From Christensenella sp. UBA4263 (GTDB lineage: Bacteria > Bacillota > Clostridia > Christensenellales > Aristaeellaceae): a stretch of DNA of 23,102 nucleotides. Numbering within the stretch: position 1 is the first letter of the stretch; every line of letters starts with the position of its first letter. The translations under genes and the position numbers were made by a program. Below are positions 13,892-21,175 of this stretch, piece after piece. Location of the stretch: the NCBI GenBank assembly GCA_002395225.1, contig DGWH01000096.1, positions 31,777 to 54,878 of the forward strand, written 5' to 3'. The notes under the pieces are model-generated. The model ran no database searches and was not told the DNA's origin. It saw nothing but the letters and a program-made list of their open reading frames with translations.

Positions 13892-14983
13892 ATGAAACTA
13901 TTTCTGACCGGCAAACCCTGTTCACAGGTGCGCCACTGTTATTTTGTGCAGGGAAGCCATGTTTCATTTATTGTTGACTGCGGGTATCAGCGCCGGTATC
14001 CGGGAGATGAGATTCCGCATCTGACCGAGGAACAGATTCGCAGCGCCTCCTATCTGTTTCTTTCCCACTCCCATGAGAATCAGTCCGGTGCGCTTCACTA
14101 TCTGTTTGCCAACGGTTTCAACGGGCGCGTCGTTCTGACCACGGAAACCGCGCGGCAGCTGACCATTTCCCTTGATGACCCTCTGATTCTTGAGGCACTC
14201 AGCGTCCCGTACGACCCATTCCTGCTGCCCGGCGGTCTTCAGGTTGTCTGGGGCCGGAGCGGTCACTGTTCCGGCAGCGCCTGGTTCCGCTTTGAGGAAA
14301 ACGGACGCAGCATTTTCTTTTCCGGCGACTACTACGCCGGTGCCCGGGTACACGCCATCGACCCCATTGTCGGCATTCGCGCGGATCTGGCCGTCCTTGA
14401 CTGCGATTACGGCCTTGCGCACGGCAATGCACGGGAGGATCAGGTGGAAAAGCTGGCCAAGGTCATTTCGGAGGCACTGACGGACGGCCGTCCAATCCTC
14501 CTGCCGGTTCCCAAATTCGGGCGGGGCATCGGGATCATGACCTATCTGTGCGAAAAATTCCCGTTCACCGACATCTTTGCCGACACCCACTTTATCACCG
14601 AACTGGGGCATCTGGATGCCTCTGCCCTGTGGGTCCGTCCTGATTTCCAGAAAGTCCTTGATGCCGTCTATATCCGGGCCATTCCGGATGATTTTGTCGC
14701 CCTTGGCATCTACTTTGTCAGTGATCCCCAGATCGACAGTCCCGCAACGCGCCAGCTGGCCGCGCGCATCATGGAATGCGGCGGACTCGTCATCTTCACC
14801 GGAACGGTAGAACCGAATTCCCATGCCTCCCTCATGCTCCATTCAGGCCAGGCACAGCTCATCCGGTATGGGGTACACTGCACGCAGGAGGATATGCTCC
14901 GCATTGCCTCCCAGAATACCTTTCACCGGATCATCGCCTATAATTCCGACTTTGCCCCCGAACGCCCTGTCTATGAAGTCTGA
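13892..14983 (+). CDS. Beta-CASP-like metallo-beta-lactamase-fold protein with degenerate metal site
   Basis: 363 residues, with the layout of the beta-CASP branch of the metallo-beta-lactamase superfamily (RNA/DNA nucleases such as CPSF73-like enzymes). Expected blocks occur in order: the HxHxDH position, GHCSGSAWF with His125, FFSGDYY with Asp146, a beta-CASP-like VLDCDYGLAHGNARE and ILLPVPKFGRGIGIM, and YGVHCTQEDML with His329. The central motif reads HSHENQ (59-64): both histidines of HxH remain, but the Asp-His pair is Asn63-Gln64. The C-terminal block IIAYNSD lacks the usual histidine. Loss of these ligands suggests a pseudo-enzyme or altered metal use, which is inference. AGGAGG lies 6 nt before the ATG at 13892. 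Monocistronic, with a terminator overlapping the stop. RNA-related function is unproven. Confidence 0.8.
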   Translation: MKLFLTGKPCSQVRHCYFVQGSHVSFIVDCGYQRRYPGDEIPHLTEEQIRSASYLFLSHSHENQSGALHYLFANGFNGRVVLTTETARQLTISLDDPLILEALSVPYDPFLLPGGLQVVWGRSGHCSGSAWFRFEENGRSIFFSGDYYAGARVHAIDPIVGIRADLAVLDCDYGLAHGNAREDQVEKLAKVISEALTDGRPILLPVPKFGRGIGIMTYLCEKFPFTDIFADTHFITELGHLDASALWVRPDFQKVLDAVYIRAIPDDFVALGIYFVSDPQIDSPATRQLAARIMECGGLVIFTGTVEPNSHASLMLHSGQAQLIRYGVHCTQEDMLRIASQNTFHRIIAYNSDFAPERPVYEV

Positions 14984-15006
14984 TTCCCGTCAGGGAATCT
15001 TTTTTT
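14982..15006 (+). terminator. Rho-independent terminator of the MBL-fold gene
   Basis: Perfect stem GATTCCC / GGGAATC with a GTCA loop and seven Ts. Its first two bases belong to the TGA stop codon. Confidence 0.93.
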
Positions 15007-15056
15007 GCGCCCGTTTTCCTTAAAAGTAGACCGTATTCTTTTCCGCGCAAAACCAC

Positions 15057-15062
15057 TATAAT
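15057..15062 (+). promoter_or_regulatory. -10 box of the second MATE gene
   Basis: TATAAT at 15057-15062, without a convincing -35. It overlaps an in-frame ATG at 15061, which therefore cannot be the translation start; this supports the start at 15133. Predicted leader about 64 nt. Confidence 0.55.
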
Positions 15063-15132
15063 GGGGCGGCACCGCACCCCGTGTTCAGCCAATTTCCCAC
15101 CAACAGACCTCATCCAGTCAGAAAGGTCCTCC

Positions 15133-16488
15133 ATGCAGCGTGTCCATGTCATGAACATGACAAAGGGGAAACCGCTTCCCCTTCTGGCCGTGTTCGCTTT
15201 TCCCCTCCTGATCGGCAACCTTTTCCAGCAGGCCTACATGCTGGCCGATTCCGCCATTGTCGGACGGCTGCTGGGGGCCGGCGCCCTGGCCGCCGTCGGC
15301 TCGACCGGCTCCATTTCCTTCCTCTTCTTTTCCCTCTGCAACGGCATCAGCAGCGGCGGCGGGGTGGTCACCGCCCAGTATTTCGGTGCGGACAAGCCGG
15401 AAATGGTAAAGCGGACCATTGTCAATTCCGCCTATGTCCTCCTGTCCATTTCCCTTGTCACCGGCAGCCTCTCCTTCGCGCTGGTCCCCACCGTTCTCGC
15501 CTGGATGGGAACGCCTGCCGACATCCTGCCGGATGCCATCACCTATATGCGCATCACCTGTGCCTCCATGCCAATGGTCGCCCTGTACAACTATTCCTCC
15601 TCCATCCAGCGGGCACTGGGCGATTCCAGAACGCCGCTCTACTTTCTGATTTTCTCCTGCTTCGTGAACATCGGGCTGGATCTGCTCTTTGTCGGGCCTC
15701 TTCACATGGGGGTCTTCGGTGCGGCTCTGGCCACTGCACTCTCGCAGCTGCTGGCCGGGGCCGGTTCACTGCTCTACGCCGTCCGCTTCAACGACTATTT
15801 CCGAATCAGCCGCCGGCTTTTCGCCTTCAGCCCCCGAATTGCCCGGGAAACCCTCCGTCTTGGGCTTCCCATGGCCATGCAGTGGAGCCTGATTGCCATT
15901 TCCACCTCCTCCCTGCAGTCCTTTGTCAACCGCTTCGGCACCACCGCCGTGGCCGCCTATACGGCCACCAGCCGGATTGACCAGCTGGTTCAGCAGCCCT
16001 TCGGTTCCCTCAGTATGGCGCTCGCCTCCTACTGCGGACAGAATTACGGTGCCGGCCTTCACAGCCGGATCCGTCTCGGCTTCAAAGACAGCATGCTGGC
16101 CATGGCCGTCATTTCCATCTTGATGACCCTGGTCATGCAGTTATTCGGCCAGTCGATTGTCGGAATGTTCGTCGCGGAGGAAGAGGTCCGCCTGCTGGGC
16201 GGCACCGCACTGAGGATTACCAGTCTTTTCTATCTCTTCCTCGGCACCATCTACGTGACGCGCGGCGTCCTCAACGGCGTCGGCGATGCCTTCTTTTCCT
16301 TCCTCAACGGCATCGTGGAGATGGCCGGCCGAATCGGCCTCCCCTACCTCCTCGTGCTCCTTCCCGGCATCGGGGTCTGGTCCATCTGGCTGACGGCTGG
16401 ACTTACCTGGATGCTCTCGAGCCTCATCTGTGTTTTCCGATATTTCCAGTGGATCCGGCGTCTCATGCACCGGACAGGCACCGCCTGA
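15133..16488 (+). CDS. MATE-family efflux transporter (second, NorM/DinF-like)
   Basis: Cation-coupled multidrug/metabolite antiporter in the membrane, 451 residues and about 12 helices. The N-terminus MTKGKPLPLLAVFAFPLLIG and FQQAYMLADSAIVGRLLGAGALAAVG are the family start. NYSSSIQRALGDSRTPL (about 155-171) and PFGSLSMALASYCGQNYGAG of the second half are typical. I chose the ATG at 15133, preceded by AAAGG, because the upstream in-frame ATG lies inside the -10 box; Met at 15151 is a possible alternative. It is only distantly similar to the MATE protein at 4067-5530, so this is not a recent duplication. Monocistronic, with a shared terminator against thrC. The substrate is unknown. Confidence 0.92.
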   Translation: MQRVHVMNMTKGKPLPLLAVFAFPLLIGNLFQQAYMLADSAIVGRLLGAGALAAVGSTGSISFLFFSLCNGISSGGGVVTAQYFGADKPEMVKRTIVNSAYVLLSISLVTGSLSFALVPTVLAWMGTPADILPDAITYMRITCASMPMVALYNYSSSIQRALGDSRTPLYFLIFSCFVNIGLDLLFVGPLHMGVFGAALATALSQLLAGAGSLLYAVRFNDYFRISRRLFAFSPRIARETLRLGLPMAMQWSLIAISTSSLQSFVNRFGTTAVAAYTATSRIDQLVQQPFGSLSMALASYCGQNYGAGLHSRIRLGFKDSMLAMAVISILMTLVMQLFGQSIVGMFVAEEEVRLLGGTALRITSLFYLFLGTIYVTRGVLNGVGDAFFSFLNGIVEMAGRIGLPYLLVLLPGIGVWSIWLTAGLTWMLSSLICVFRYFQWIRRLMHRTGTA

Positions 16489-16512
16489 TTCCCTTCCCTG
16501 CGCTCCCGAACA

Positions 16513-16563
16513 AGAAAAGGCACAGGCTGCTGTACATCTGTACAGACAGCCTGTGCCTTTTCT
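16513..16563. terminator. Bidirectional terminator between the second MATE gene and thrC
   Basis: A very long stem: 17 bp (16513-16529 with 16547-16563) stacked on 7 bp CTGTACA / TGTACAG, with a 2-nt apex and one bulged A. The A- and T-rich ends serve both convergent genes. Confidence 0.92.
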
Positions 16564-16565
16564 GC

Positions 16566-18071
16566 TTATTCCATTCTTTCCGCTGACCGCTTCAGCGCTT
16601 CCAGCAGTGCCTCGGGCATCTTGTCCTTGGCACAGGTCTGGTCATGCCGGACCGGCGTTCCGGGCAGTTTCTTGATAACCTCCGGTTCCTTTGTTCCGGT
16701 CAGTGCCGAAAGCTTCACACAGCATTCAAAATCATCCATCGTTTCCACATCCAGCCCGCCAATGGCTGAAAGCACCGCCGGACCGAACTTGTACGGACTG
16801 GCCGTCGAAACAATGACATTCTTGCGGGTATCCCCGCTCTTCTCCACATATTCGCGCAGCACCGCCGATGCCACCGCCGTATGCGTATCCATCAGGTAAT
16901 GCTGATCATGCCAGCGCTTCCAGATCTCCGCCTTCAGCGCAACCTCATCCGCATATCCGCAGGCATACACCGCCTGAAGCCGGTTGAGCATCTCCTCATC
17001 AATCTGATACTGCTTCTTCTCTGCCAGTTCCCGCATAAACGCGGCCGTCTTCTCCGGATCATTCCCCGTCAGGGTAAAGATCAGGCGCTCCAGATTGGAG
17101 GAAATCAGGATATCCATGGACGGCGCAACGGTCTTGTAGAAGGGACGCTGCGAAATATCATAAACGCCCGTCTCAATGAAATCCGTCAGAACATTATTGG
17201 TGTTGCTGGCACAGATCAGCCGGCCAATCGGCAGGCCCGAACGCCTTGCATAGTCGGCGGCCAGAATATCCCCGAAGTTGCCGGTGGGAACACAGAAATT
17301 CACTTCCTCACCGGGCCGGATCTGGCCATCCCGGATCAGATCGGCATAGGCGGAGAAATAATAGACGATCTGCGGAACCAGACGGCCGAAATTGATGGAG
17401 TTCGCCGAGGACAGAACCCGTCCCTGCTCATCCATCGTCCGGGCAAATTCGCTGCTTCCAAATATGCGTTTTACGCCGCTCTGGGCATCATCAAAGTTTC
17501 CCTCGACGGCGATCACGTGCGTATTCCGTCCGCCCGTCGTCACCATCTGCAGGCGCTGGGCCTTGCTGACACCATCTTTCGGATAGAACACGGCACACCG
17601 TGTCCCCGGAACATCCAGGAAACCTTCCAGTGCCGCTTTCCCGGTATCCCCGCTGGTGGCAACCAGAATAAAGATTTCCCGTTTCTCCCCGTTCTTTCCC
17701 GCACTGAGTGTGAGGAGATGCGGCAGAAGCTGAAGGGCCATATCCTTGAATGCCAGCGTGGGGCCGTGCCAGAGCTCCAGCGAGTAGGTGCGCTCATCCA
17801 GCTTTACCAGCGGCGCAATCCGAGCATCATCAAAGCCCGTCCCATACGCGCCATGAATGGCCTCTTTCAGTTCATTAACCGTAAAATCCGGCAGAAATCC
17901 GCTGAGTATTTTCAGCGCGCGTTCCTCATAGGACGCCTCCTCCAGATCCATAATCGTTTCCATTGAAAACTCAGGAAATGTCTCCGGTACATACAGTCCG
18001 CCATCCGGTGCCAGTCCGCGCAGAATTGCCTGTGAAGGCTGAACGCGTTCATTTCCTCTTGTTGATCTCAT
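16566..18071 (-). CDS. thrC: Threonine synthase
   Basis: PLP enzyme that converts O-phosphohomoserine to threonine and phosphate, the last step of threonine synthesis, in the cytoplasm. The 501 residues are of the long (about 500-residue) ThrC type, with the N-terminal block RSTRG and ILRGLAPDGGLYVPE, the PLP lysine Lys109 in LWHGPTLAFKDMALQ, the phosphate-binding VATSGDTGKAALEGF and the C-terminal substrate domain. I chose the ATG at 18071, because GGGGGA lies 7 nt upstream; the ATG at 18086 would add five residues and has a more distant GGTGA. Monocistronic, with a sigma-A promoter and a leader of about 86 nt. The leader can pair GGCGGC with GCCGCC, but no T-box or riboswitch consensus was seen. 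No hom or thrB gene lies nearby in the window. Confidence 0.96.
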   Translation of the reverse strand: MRSTRGNERVQPSQAILRGLAPDGGLYVPETFPEFSMETIMDLEEASYEERALKILSGFLPDFTVNELKEAIHGAYGTGFDDARIAPLVKLDERTYSLELWHGPTLAFKDMALQLLPHLLTLSAGKNGEKREIFILVATSGDTGKAALEGFLDVPGTRCAVFYPKDGVSKAQRLQMVTTGGRNTHVIAVEGNFDDAQSGVKRIFGSSEFARTMDEQGRVLSSANSINFGRLVPQIVYYFSAYADLIRDGQIRPGEEVNFCVPTGNFGDILAADYARRSGLPIGRLICASNTNNVLTDFIETGVYDISQRPFYKTVAPSMDILISSNLERLIFTLTGNDPEKTAAFMRELAEKKQYQIDEEMLNRLQAVYACGYADEVALKAEIWKRWHDQHYLMDTHTAVASAVLREYVEKSGDTRKNVIVSTASPYKFGPAVLSAIGGLDVETMDDFECCVKLSALTGTKEPEVIKKLPGTPVRHDQTCAKDKMPEALLEALKRSAERME

Positions 18072-18163
18072 GTTTTTATCCCCCATTGTTCATGGTCACC
18101 CTGGATTCTTGATCCGGCGGCCACTGTTCCTCTTCAAAACCTTTTGTTTCTAAACGCCGCCCG

Positions 18164-18193
18164 ATTATACACGCGCTCCCGCCGGAAAGTCAA
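18164..18193 (-). promoter_or_regulatory. Promoter of thrC
   Basis: Minus strand: TTGACT (18188-18193), 18 nt, TATAAT (18164-18169). Start near 18157. From here to the first inverted repeat at 18341 (about 150 bp) I see no gene or structure. Confidence 0.75.
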
Positions 18194-18340
18194 TGATTCC
18201 GCCCTGAAAATCACTTTTCTGCTTTATGCGCAGTAAAACTTTCCTTTGTCCGGGCCATGCGGTCCTGGGTTTCCCCTGAAATCAGTCTGAACATTCTCGC
18301 CTCTTCCGCTGCACCTTCTCTTCCGAATCCTCCTCATTTC

Positions 18341-18378
18341 ATCTCGCTAAATCATTTTTAAAACGGCTTAGCGAGATT
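18341..18378 (+). repeat. Inverted-repeat element, copy 1, upstream of the ATPase gene
   Basis: Arms ATCTCGCTAA (18341-18350) and TTAGCGAGAT (18368-18377), perfect, with a 17-nt AT-rich spacer ending in ACGGC. It is the first of two related 38-nt units. Its 3' half, CTTAGCGAGATTTTATCA (18367-18384), is also complementary, with one mismatch, to TGATAAAATCTCGGTAAG (18431-18448) in copy 2. Confidence 0.85.
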
Positions 18379-18410
18379 TTATCAATAAGCACTGTCCTTA
18401 TGAATAGCGC

Positions 18411-18439
18411 TTGTTCTTTATAAAAATCCATGATAAAAT
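18411..18439 (+). promoter_or_regulatory. Candidate promoter of the ATPase gene, overlapping the repeats
   Basis: TTGTTC (18411-18416), 17 nt, TAAAAT (18434-18439). The -10 overlaps the left arm of repeat copy 2 (from 18437), so binding to the repeat would block transcription. Start near 18446, about 48 nt before the ATG. Confidence 0.5.
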
Positions 18440-18475
18440 CTCGGTAAGTGGATTTTTATACGGCTTACCGAGATT
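18419..18475 (+). repeat. Inverted-repeat element, copy 2, with an interlocked second palindrome
   Basis: Arms AATCTCGGTAAG (18437-18448) and CTTACCGAGATT (18464-18475), perfect over 12 bp. Relative to copy 1 the stem carries a C-to-G change matched by G-to-C on the other arm, so pairing is kept. Over the shared 10-bp arms the spacer is again 17 nt and ends in ACGGC. A second perfect 12-bp palindrome, TATAAAAATCCA (18419-18430) / TGGATTTTTATA (18449-18460), is interlocked with it. The two helices could not both form fully, because only 3 nt join the last two arms. Confidence 0.85.
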
Positions 18476-18493
18476 AAATTGTGGAGGGGTAAC

Positions 18494-19930
18494 ATGATCA
18501 TTTCAAGAACAAAAGAGCTGGAAGCGCTCAGGAGTGCAAAAGAAGCCGATGAATCCAGATTTATTGCTGTATACGGCCGTCGACGTGTAGGAAAGACCTT
18601 GCTGGTTAGAGAGGCTTATGGTTATCATTTTGTATTTCAGCATGCAGGACTTTCCCCTCTGGATGGAGGGAAAACGAAAAAAGCACAGCTGGATGCCTTT
18701 GCTGTGTCGCTGAAAAAATCAGGTCTGGGGAACTTCAAAAAGCCGGAAACCTGGCTGGATGCATTCAGTCTACTGGAGGATTTAATCAATCTCTCGGACG
18801 AATCTAAAAAAGTCATCTTTATCGATGAGCTGTCTTGGATGGACACAAGAAAGTCAGATTTTATCCCGGCCCTTGAATATTTCTGGAATGCAAGGATGAC
18901 CGCCAGAAAGGATATTGTGCTGGTAGTATGCGCCTCGGCAACAAGCTGGATGATGAAAAAAGTTGTCCATTCCAGAGGTGGTTTATATAACCGACTGAAC
19001 TTGAAAATCAATTTGCAGCCTTTTACGCTTTCCGAGTGCGAAGCATTTACAGCGGCTAAGAACATCCGCATGAGCCGGTATCAGCTGCTTGAGTGTTACA
19101 TGATTTTGGGTGGAATTCCCTATTACTGGGATCAGCTGAACAAAAGTCTTGGACTGTCTCAAAACATCGACGCATTGTTCTTTGCAGATCATCCGATCCT
19201 TGAAGATGAGTTCAGGTACCTGTACGCCTCTGTCTTCAATGCTCCGGAACCTTATATCCGGATTGTGACTGCTTTGGGAAAGAAAAAAGTCGGGATGTAC
19301 CGCGACGAACTTTTAAAAGAAACCAGAATTCCTGATTCCGGCACATTTTCCGAGTTGCTGAGCAATCTTGAAAGCTGTGGCTTCATTCGCCATTATGATG
19401 AGTTTGGAAAGACGAAGAGAAATAAACGTTATCAGTTAATCGACAATTTTACATTGTTTTATTTCAAATTTCTTGATCAAAAGCCCAATGACCCTCATTA
19501 TTGGACGAATCATCTGAATACACCAGTCAGGAATGCCTGGTGCGGTCTGGCCTTTGAGCGTGTGTGTCTTGAGCACATCAGTGCGATTAAGCATAAGATC
19601 GGAATTGACGGGGTTGTGACGGATGCAGTGTCCTGGTCCTGCGCCGAGGATCTGGAAAAGGGATTATTCGGTTCTCAGATTGACCTGCTGATTGTCAGAA
19701 AAGACCAGGTGATCAATCTGTGTGAAATGAAATATGCCTCTGCACCGTATGTCATCACGAAGAAAACGGATGAAAACCTCCGTAAAAAAATCAGCGATCT
19801 GGTCACTGAAACCGGCACAGCTTACGCGATTCATTCAACGTTCATCACACCATATGGTCTTGCCAAAAATGAATATGAAGGAAACGTGCAGGTACAGATC
19901 ACCGCAGATGATCTTTTCTATGATGGGTGA
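18494..19930 (+). CDS. AAA+-type ATPase with PD-(D/E)XK-like C-terminal domain
   Basis: 478 residues. The N-terminal part is an archaeal-type STAND/AAA ATPase (PF01637-like): Walker A GRRRVGKT at 28-35, Walker B KVIFIDELSW with Asp111-Glu112, and a sensor-like VVCASATSWM (about 144-153). A winged-helix-like segment follows (about 260-320; MYRDELLKETRIPDSGTFSELL, FIRHYDEFGKTKRN). The C-terminal part has a nuclease-like core: Glu355 in GLAFERVCLEH, Asp397 in GSQIDLLIV and Glu411-x-Lys413 in LCEMKYA, the arrangement of a PD-(D/E)XK fold. The start is the ATG at 18494 with GGAGG upstream; a TTG at 18479 is rejected. Such genes are common, often orphan, in gut Firmicutes and Bacteroidetes, and their function is not established. 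Composition is AT-richer than flanking genes. The tandem inverted repeats at 18341-18475 abut it, and a remnant of a relative lies at 20102-20260. Confidence 0.88.
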   Translation: MIISRTKELEALRSAKEADESRFIAVYGRRRVGKTLLVREAYGYHFVFQHAGLSPLDGGKTKKAQLDAFAVSLKKSGLGNFKKPETWLDAFSLLEDLINLSDESKKVIFIDELSWMDTRKSDFIPALEYFWNARMTARKDIVLVVCASATSWMMKKVVHSRGGLYNRLNLKINLQPFTLSECEAFTAAKNIRMSRYQLLECYMILGGIPYYWDQLNKSLGLSQNIDALFFADHPILEDEFRYLYASVFNAPEPYIRIVTALGKKKVGMYRDELLKETRIPDSGTFSELLSNLESCGFIRHYDEFGKTKRNKRYQLIDNFTLFYFKFLDQKPNDPHYWTNHLNTPVRNAWCGLAFERVCLEHISAIKHKIGIDGVVTDAVSWSCAEDLEKGLFGSQIDLLIVRKDQVINLCEMKYASAPYVITKKTDENLRKKISDLVTETGTAYAIHSTFITPYGLAKNEYEGNVQVQITADDLFYDG

Positions 19931-20021
19931 AAAAAAGACACTGACACGATATGACAGGCGGATAATCCCTGCAGTCATTGGAGACAGCGTGTAATTCCAA
20001 AGCATGTTCTGAAAAACACAG

Positions 20022-20060
20022 AAATCGCAGGCACGTTTTAAATAATGCCTGCGATTTTTT
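20022..20060 (+). terminator. Rho-independent terminator downstream of the ATPase gene
   Basis: Stem AAATCGCAGGCA / TGCCTGCGATTT, perfect over 12 bp, with a 12-nt loop and a run of Ts. It lies about 90 nt after the stop codon. Confidence 0.85.
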
Positions 20061-20101
20061 ATTCAGATTGATCGGCTGCCATATAAACCTGAATTTGCTT
20101 A

Positions 20102-20260
20102 TCAGCATGACTCGAACAGATCATCTCCTGTTATTTCATTCAGAATGATTCCTGCATGTGCGTTATGAACGAGACCGCTGGCGGAAACCATCGTTAAGTG
20201 GACAGCTTTTTTGTCTTTGATTCCGTGCGGAAAACAGCTGATTTTTCCAGCATCTGCCGT
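20102..20260 (-). pseudogene. C-terminal remnant of a second AAA+-ATPase/PD-(D/E)XK-family gene
   Basis: On the minus strand a frame of 52 codons with no start ends at TGA (20104-20102). Its last 35 or so residues read KAVHLTMVSASGLVHNAH and then IILNEITGDDLFESC. The intact neighbour ends YAIHSTFITPYGLAKNEY and VQVQITADDLFYDG: the two share the A-x-H-x-T, GL-x-x-N and IT-x-DDLF pattern. I therefore read this as the tail of a related gene that has lost its ATPase body and start. The sequence upstream (to the right) changes within about 30 bp into a cluster of inverted repeats (20265-20341), the position such repeats hold before the intact gene. The two tails differ a lot, so this is an older relative and not a recent duplicate. 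Confidence 0.75.
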
Positions 20261-20264
20261 TCAC

Positions 20265-20341
20265 ATAATCAGCTAAAATGCATGCATAATGATCTGTTTT
20301 AGTTGATTATAGCATCTTTTTTAAAACATAGTCAGCTAAAA
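20265..20341 (-). repeat. Three-arm inverted-repeat cluster beside the ATPase remnant
   Basis: Three 14-bp arms: ATAATCAGCTAAAA (20265-20278), its inverse TTTTAGTTGATTAT (20297-20310) and ATAGTCAGCTAAAA (20328-20341). The middle arm can pair with either neighbour, with one or two mismatches that are G-U pairs in RNA. The spacers are 18 and 17 nt. Orientation, position and spacing parallel the repeats upstream of the intact ATPase gene, although the arm sequence is different. Confidence 0.8.
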
Positions 20342-20390
20342 CTGCAATCTGATCCTATCATTGATCTTTCCAGAATGCAAGATGGAGCAC

Positions 20391-20422
20391 AAAAAAGCAG
20401 GCACGATCATCGTGCCTGCTTT
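20391..20422 (-). terminator. Terminator downstream of the small P-loop gene
   Basis: Stem AAAGCAGGCACGAT / ATCGTGCCTGCTTT, almost perfectly palindromic, with six Ts on the minus strand. It lies about 85 nt after the stop codon at 20507. The stem shares GCAGGCACG with the terminator at 20022-20060, on the other side of the remnant. The space between the stop codon and this hairpin holds only a small AACGG / CCGTT hairpin. Confidence 0.8.
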
Positions 20423-20506
20423 AGTCTTCCCGGATGTCTTCCCATTTTCAGGTCAAATCCCGTTATATGGATAGCCTGAACGGAAAAGCCGTTTTTCGGT
20501 CAGAAA

Positions 20507-20917
20507 TCAGATCTGATACTGGCGGATGCACTCCGGAACATTTGCCGGATCATCGCTGTAACTGATCACCAGATCACAGCCCGCATGGGCCGTCAGTTTC
20601 TCCAGCTTGGAGAAGAAATCAAGCAGTTCCTGCTCATTTGCCTGGAGCAGTTTGAGGAAACTGTCGATATAGAGAACATCAATATCATAATTGCCCGCAA
20701 GAATGCCCGCAATGAACCCATAAAAAGACGCAGCACCTTTGACAGCATATTCGCTCGCATCTACAAAACGGATCTGAGGCTTCAGATTCAGTGTGTAATC
20801 CTTGTTGATATCAACAAAAAGAACATAGCCTTTCGCATCCTTCACAGAGTTGTTCGCCATATCAAGAATGCGTTTGGTCTTGCCGGAGCCTTTCTTTCCA
20901 AAGATGATTTGGATCAC
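20507..20917 (-). CDS. Small P-loop NTPase-like protein of unknown function
   Basis: 136 residues starting MIQIIFGKKGSGKTKRILDM. Walker A GKKGSGKT is at 7-14 and a Walker B-like VLYIDSF at 81-87. There is no transmembrane segment and no second domain, so it is a minimal cytoplasmic P-loop protein. Similar short proteins occur in Firmicutes, sometimes labelled PilT-like, but I know of no proven role. I chose the GTG at 20917: GGAAGG lies 8 nt upstream and the Walker A then falls at the usual distance from the N-terminus. The ATG at 20971 lies upstream of the -10 box and cannot be used. Monocistronic, with its own promoter and terminator. It may act with a partner, since P-loop proteins this short usually oligomerise, which is inference. 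Confidence 0.8.
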   Translation of the reverse strand: MIQIIFGKKGSGKTKRILDMANNSVKDAKGYVLFVDINKDYTLNLKPQIRFVDASEYAVKGAASFYGFIAGILAGNYDIDVLYIDSFLKLLQANEQELLDFFSKLEKLTAHAGCDLVISYSDDPANVPECIRQYQI

Positions 20918-20951
20918 GGTCAATACCTTCCTTTCATATTTCGATGACATC

Positions 20952-20980
20952 ATTATATCCGAATTTCCCATCCATGACTA
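20952..20980 (-). promoter_or_regulatory. Promoter of the small P-loop gene
   Basis: Minus strand: TAGTCA (20975-20980), 17 nt, TATAAT (20952-20957). Start near 20945, about 28 nt before the GTG. This placement rules out the upstream ATG at 20971. Confidence 0.65.
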
Positions 20981-21053
20981 GACCCAAAGATGTTTTTCTC
21001 TTTCAAAATGTTCGGGTTTCGGATGCAAAAACCGTGTTTTTCAGGTGCGGGAC

Positions 21054-21082
21054 TTGTTTTTTGCCGCATTTCATGGTATAAA
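21054..21082 (+). promoter_or_regulatory. Promoter of the secreted Thr-Pro repeat protein gene
   Basis: TTGTTT (21054-21059), 17 nt, TATAAA (21077-21082), with TG one base before the -10 (extended -10). Predicted leader about 87 nt. Confidence 0.55.
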
Positions 21083-21175
21083 TCATCTGTATTATTTTGC
21101 AATTTTACAAAAGAACGACATCAAAAAACCGTTACATCAGACGGAATACCTAAACAAAGAAGAAGGTCTGTGCAT

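Noticed and set aside
16881..17966. Plus-strand open frame of 361 codons
   Set aside because: Fully antisense to thrC, which carries every threonine synthase motif. No ribosome binding site.
18341..18475. Small CRISPR array or attC-like integron sites
   Set aside because: Only two units with no spacer series, no cas or integrase gene, and the arms do not show attC R'/R'' core sequences.
20965..20971. ATG at 20971 as start of the small P-loop gene
   Set aside because: It lies upstream of the -10 box of the only visible promoter. The GTG at 20917 has the ribosome binding site.
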